Origin: Microbulbifer thermotolerans
Lineage (GTDB): Bacteria > Pseudomonadota > Gammaproteobacteria > Pseudomonadales > Cellvibrionaceae
Length of the DNA stretch: 64,000 nucleotides
Direction: 5' to 3'
NCBI RefSeq assembly: GCF_900112305.1
Contig: NZ_FOKT01000007.1
Coordinates: 197,398 to 261,397 of the forward strand
Shown here: positions 63,057 to 64,000 of the stretch, piece after piece
Layout: each line of letters opens with the position of its first letter
How positions within the stretch are numbered: position 1 is the stretch's first letter
The notes under the pieces: generated by a model
Database searches by the model: none
The model's input: only the letters and a program-made list of their open reading frames with translations
Told to the model about the DNA's origin: nothing
Program-made: the position numbers and the translations under genes

Positions 63057-64000
63057 ATGACTGAACTCCTTTCCCCGGCCGGGACTTTGAAAAGCATGCG
63101 TTTTGCCTTTGCCTACGGCGCCGATGCAGTCTACGTGGGCCAGCCGCGCTATAGCCTGCGGGTGCGGAATAACGAATTCAACCGGATGGAGAATCTGGCG
63201 GCGGCAGTCGAAGAAGCCCACAGCCAGGGCAAGAAGATCTATGTGGCCAGTAACGTGGCTCCGCACAACGACAAGTTGCGCAGTTACCTCCGCGACATGG
63301 AGCCGGTGATTGAAATGGGACCGGATGCACTGATCATGTCCGACCCCGGGCTGATTATGCTGGTACGCGAACACTGGCCGGACATGCCGGTACACCTCTC
63401 GGTGCAGGCCAACGCAGTCAACTGGGCCACGGTGAAGTTCTGGCAGCAACAGGGGCTGGAGCGGGTCATCCTCTCGCGGGAACTGTCCCTAGACGAAATT
63501 GAAGAAATCCGCATGCGCTGTCCAGAGATGGAGCTGGAAGTCTTCGTCCATGGCGCGCTCTGTATGGCCTACTCCGGGCGCTGTCTGCTGTCCGGCTATA
63601 TCAACCACCGGGATTCCAACCAGGGGGCCTGCACCAACGCCTGCCGCTGGGAATACAATGCCCATCCGGCGCGGGAAACGGAGACCGGCGACCTGATTGC
63701 CGCAGTGGAGGTGGACCCGTCCAGCGGGCACCCCGAGCCCATGTTGTTGCAGGAAAAAAACCGTCCAGGTGAACTGATTCCCGTGTACGAGGACGAGCAC
63801 GGCACCTACATCATGAATTCCAAGGATTTGCGCGCGGTGCAGCATGTGCAGCGCCTGGTGCAGATGGGAATCCATTCCTTGAAGATCGAAGGCCGCACTA
63901 AGTCCCACTATTACGTTGCGCGTACTGCCCAAGTCTATCGCCGCGCGATCGACGACGCGCTGGCCGGTCGCGAGTTCGATTTTGAACTCATGGCCAGTCT
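63057..64000 (+). CDS. trhP: tRNA uridine-34 hydroxylation protein TrhP (YegQ), peptidase U32 family, 3' end outside window
   Basis: ATG 63057 follows GGAAGTAAG. The 314 visible residues read MTELLSPAGTLKSMRFAFAY, GADAVYVGQPRYSLRVRNNE, then GPDALIMSDPGLIMLVREHW, HLSVQANAVNWATVKFWQQQ, VFVHGALCMAYSGRCLLSGY and HGTYIMNSKDLRAV. This is very close to E. coli YegQ, which makes ho5U34 in tRNA in a prephenate-dependent way and was formerly annotated as a U32 collagenase-like peptidase. The Cys residues of CMAYSGRC and ACTNACRW fit an Fe-S cluster. The frame is open to the window end. Confidence 0.95.
   Translation, partial: MTELLSPAGTLKSMRFAFAYGADAVYVGQPRYSLRVRNNEFNRMENLAAAVEEAHSQGKKIYVASNVAPHNDKLRSYLRDMEPVIEMGPDALIMSDPGLIMLVREHWPDMPVHLSVQANAVNWATVKFWQQQGLERVILSRELSLDEIEEIRMRCPEMELEVFVHGALCMAYSGRCLLSGYINHRDSNQGACTNACRWEYNAHPARETETGDLIAAVEVDPSSGHPEPMLLQEKNRPGELIPVYEDEHGTYIMNSKDLRAVQHVQRLVQMGIHSLKIEGRTKSHYYVARTAQVYRRAIDDALAGREFDFELMAS

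Noticed and set aside
1..64000. CRISPR array, toxin-antitoxin pair, prophage or restriction system
   Set aside because: I looked for regularly spaced repeats, integrase, methylase and small toxin/antitoxin pairs and saw none in the window.

Overview
The window is a stretch of chromosome from a Gram-negative gammaproteobacterium. The gene order rlmE-ftsH-folP-glmM-tpiA-secG-tRNA-Leu, the PntA/PntB pair, SoxR, NarL/NarK and YadGH-like genes all fit this class. Codon use, moderately high GC and the many secreted and envelope proteins suggest a marine Cellvibrionales-type bacterium (Microbulbifer or a relative), but that genus guess is inference only.

Layout. 1-3.1 kb is an accessory patch: the 3' end of a LysR regulator, an AT-richer TetR/SDR-reductase operon with a clear operator, and relics of a YjbQ gene and an IS3-type orfA. 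3.6-5.7 kb holds a two-gene operon (coiled-coil membrane protein plus VWA lipoprotein) of unknown function. 5.9-16.8 kb is dominated by export and stress genes: a GDPD, an RND pump with its divergent TetR regulator, a YadGH-like ABC-2 exporter, and a SoxR gene divergent from a flavin reductase/MFS operon whose promoter carries a near-perfect SoxR box with the 19-bp spacer. 17.5-29.6 kb is housekeeping: pntAB, an S41 peptidase/lipoprotein pair, yhbY, rlmE, ftsH, folP, glmM, tpiA, secG and tRNA-Leu(GAG). The expected rimP-nusA-infB genes do not follow the tRNA.

31.6-58.9 kb is the most striking region. It encodes a secreted coiled-coil protein, two large TPR proteins (one a lipoprotein), a small TPR lipoprotein, a small secreted protein, one TolQ/ExbB-type subunit, two TolR/ExbD-type subunits, a TonB-like protein with a cytoplasmic coiled coil, a DUF11-repeat giant of about 3,877 residues with an OmpA-like C terminus, and a 1,715-residue protein with three OmpA-like domains and a predicted beta-barrel. 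The parts list suggests a proton-motive-force-driven, envelope-spanning machine, comparable in logic to the AglRQS-Glt gliding/Nfs machinery of Myxococcus. The two ExbD subunits are asymmetric: only one keeps the proton-carrying Asp.

59-64 kb holds moeA and narL (minus strand), narK with NarL/FNR-type promoter sites, and the 5' part of trhP (yegQ).

Three copies of a 200-213 bp MITE-like element (5.7, 17.0 and 29.8 kb) share terminal inverted repeats, a conserved internal hairpin and 4-bp YTAR target duplications. They have no coding capacity and probably depend on an IS5-type transposase encoded elsewhere.
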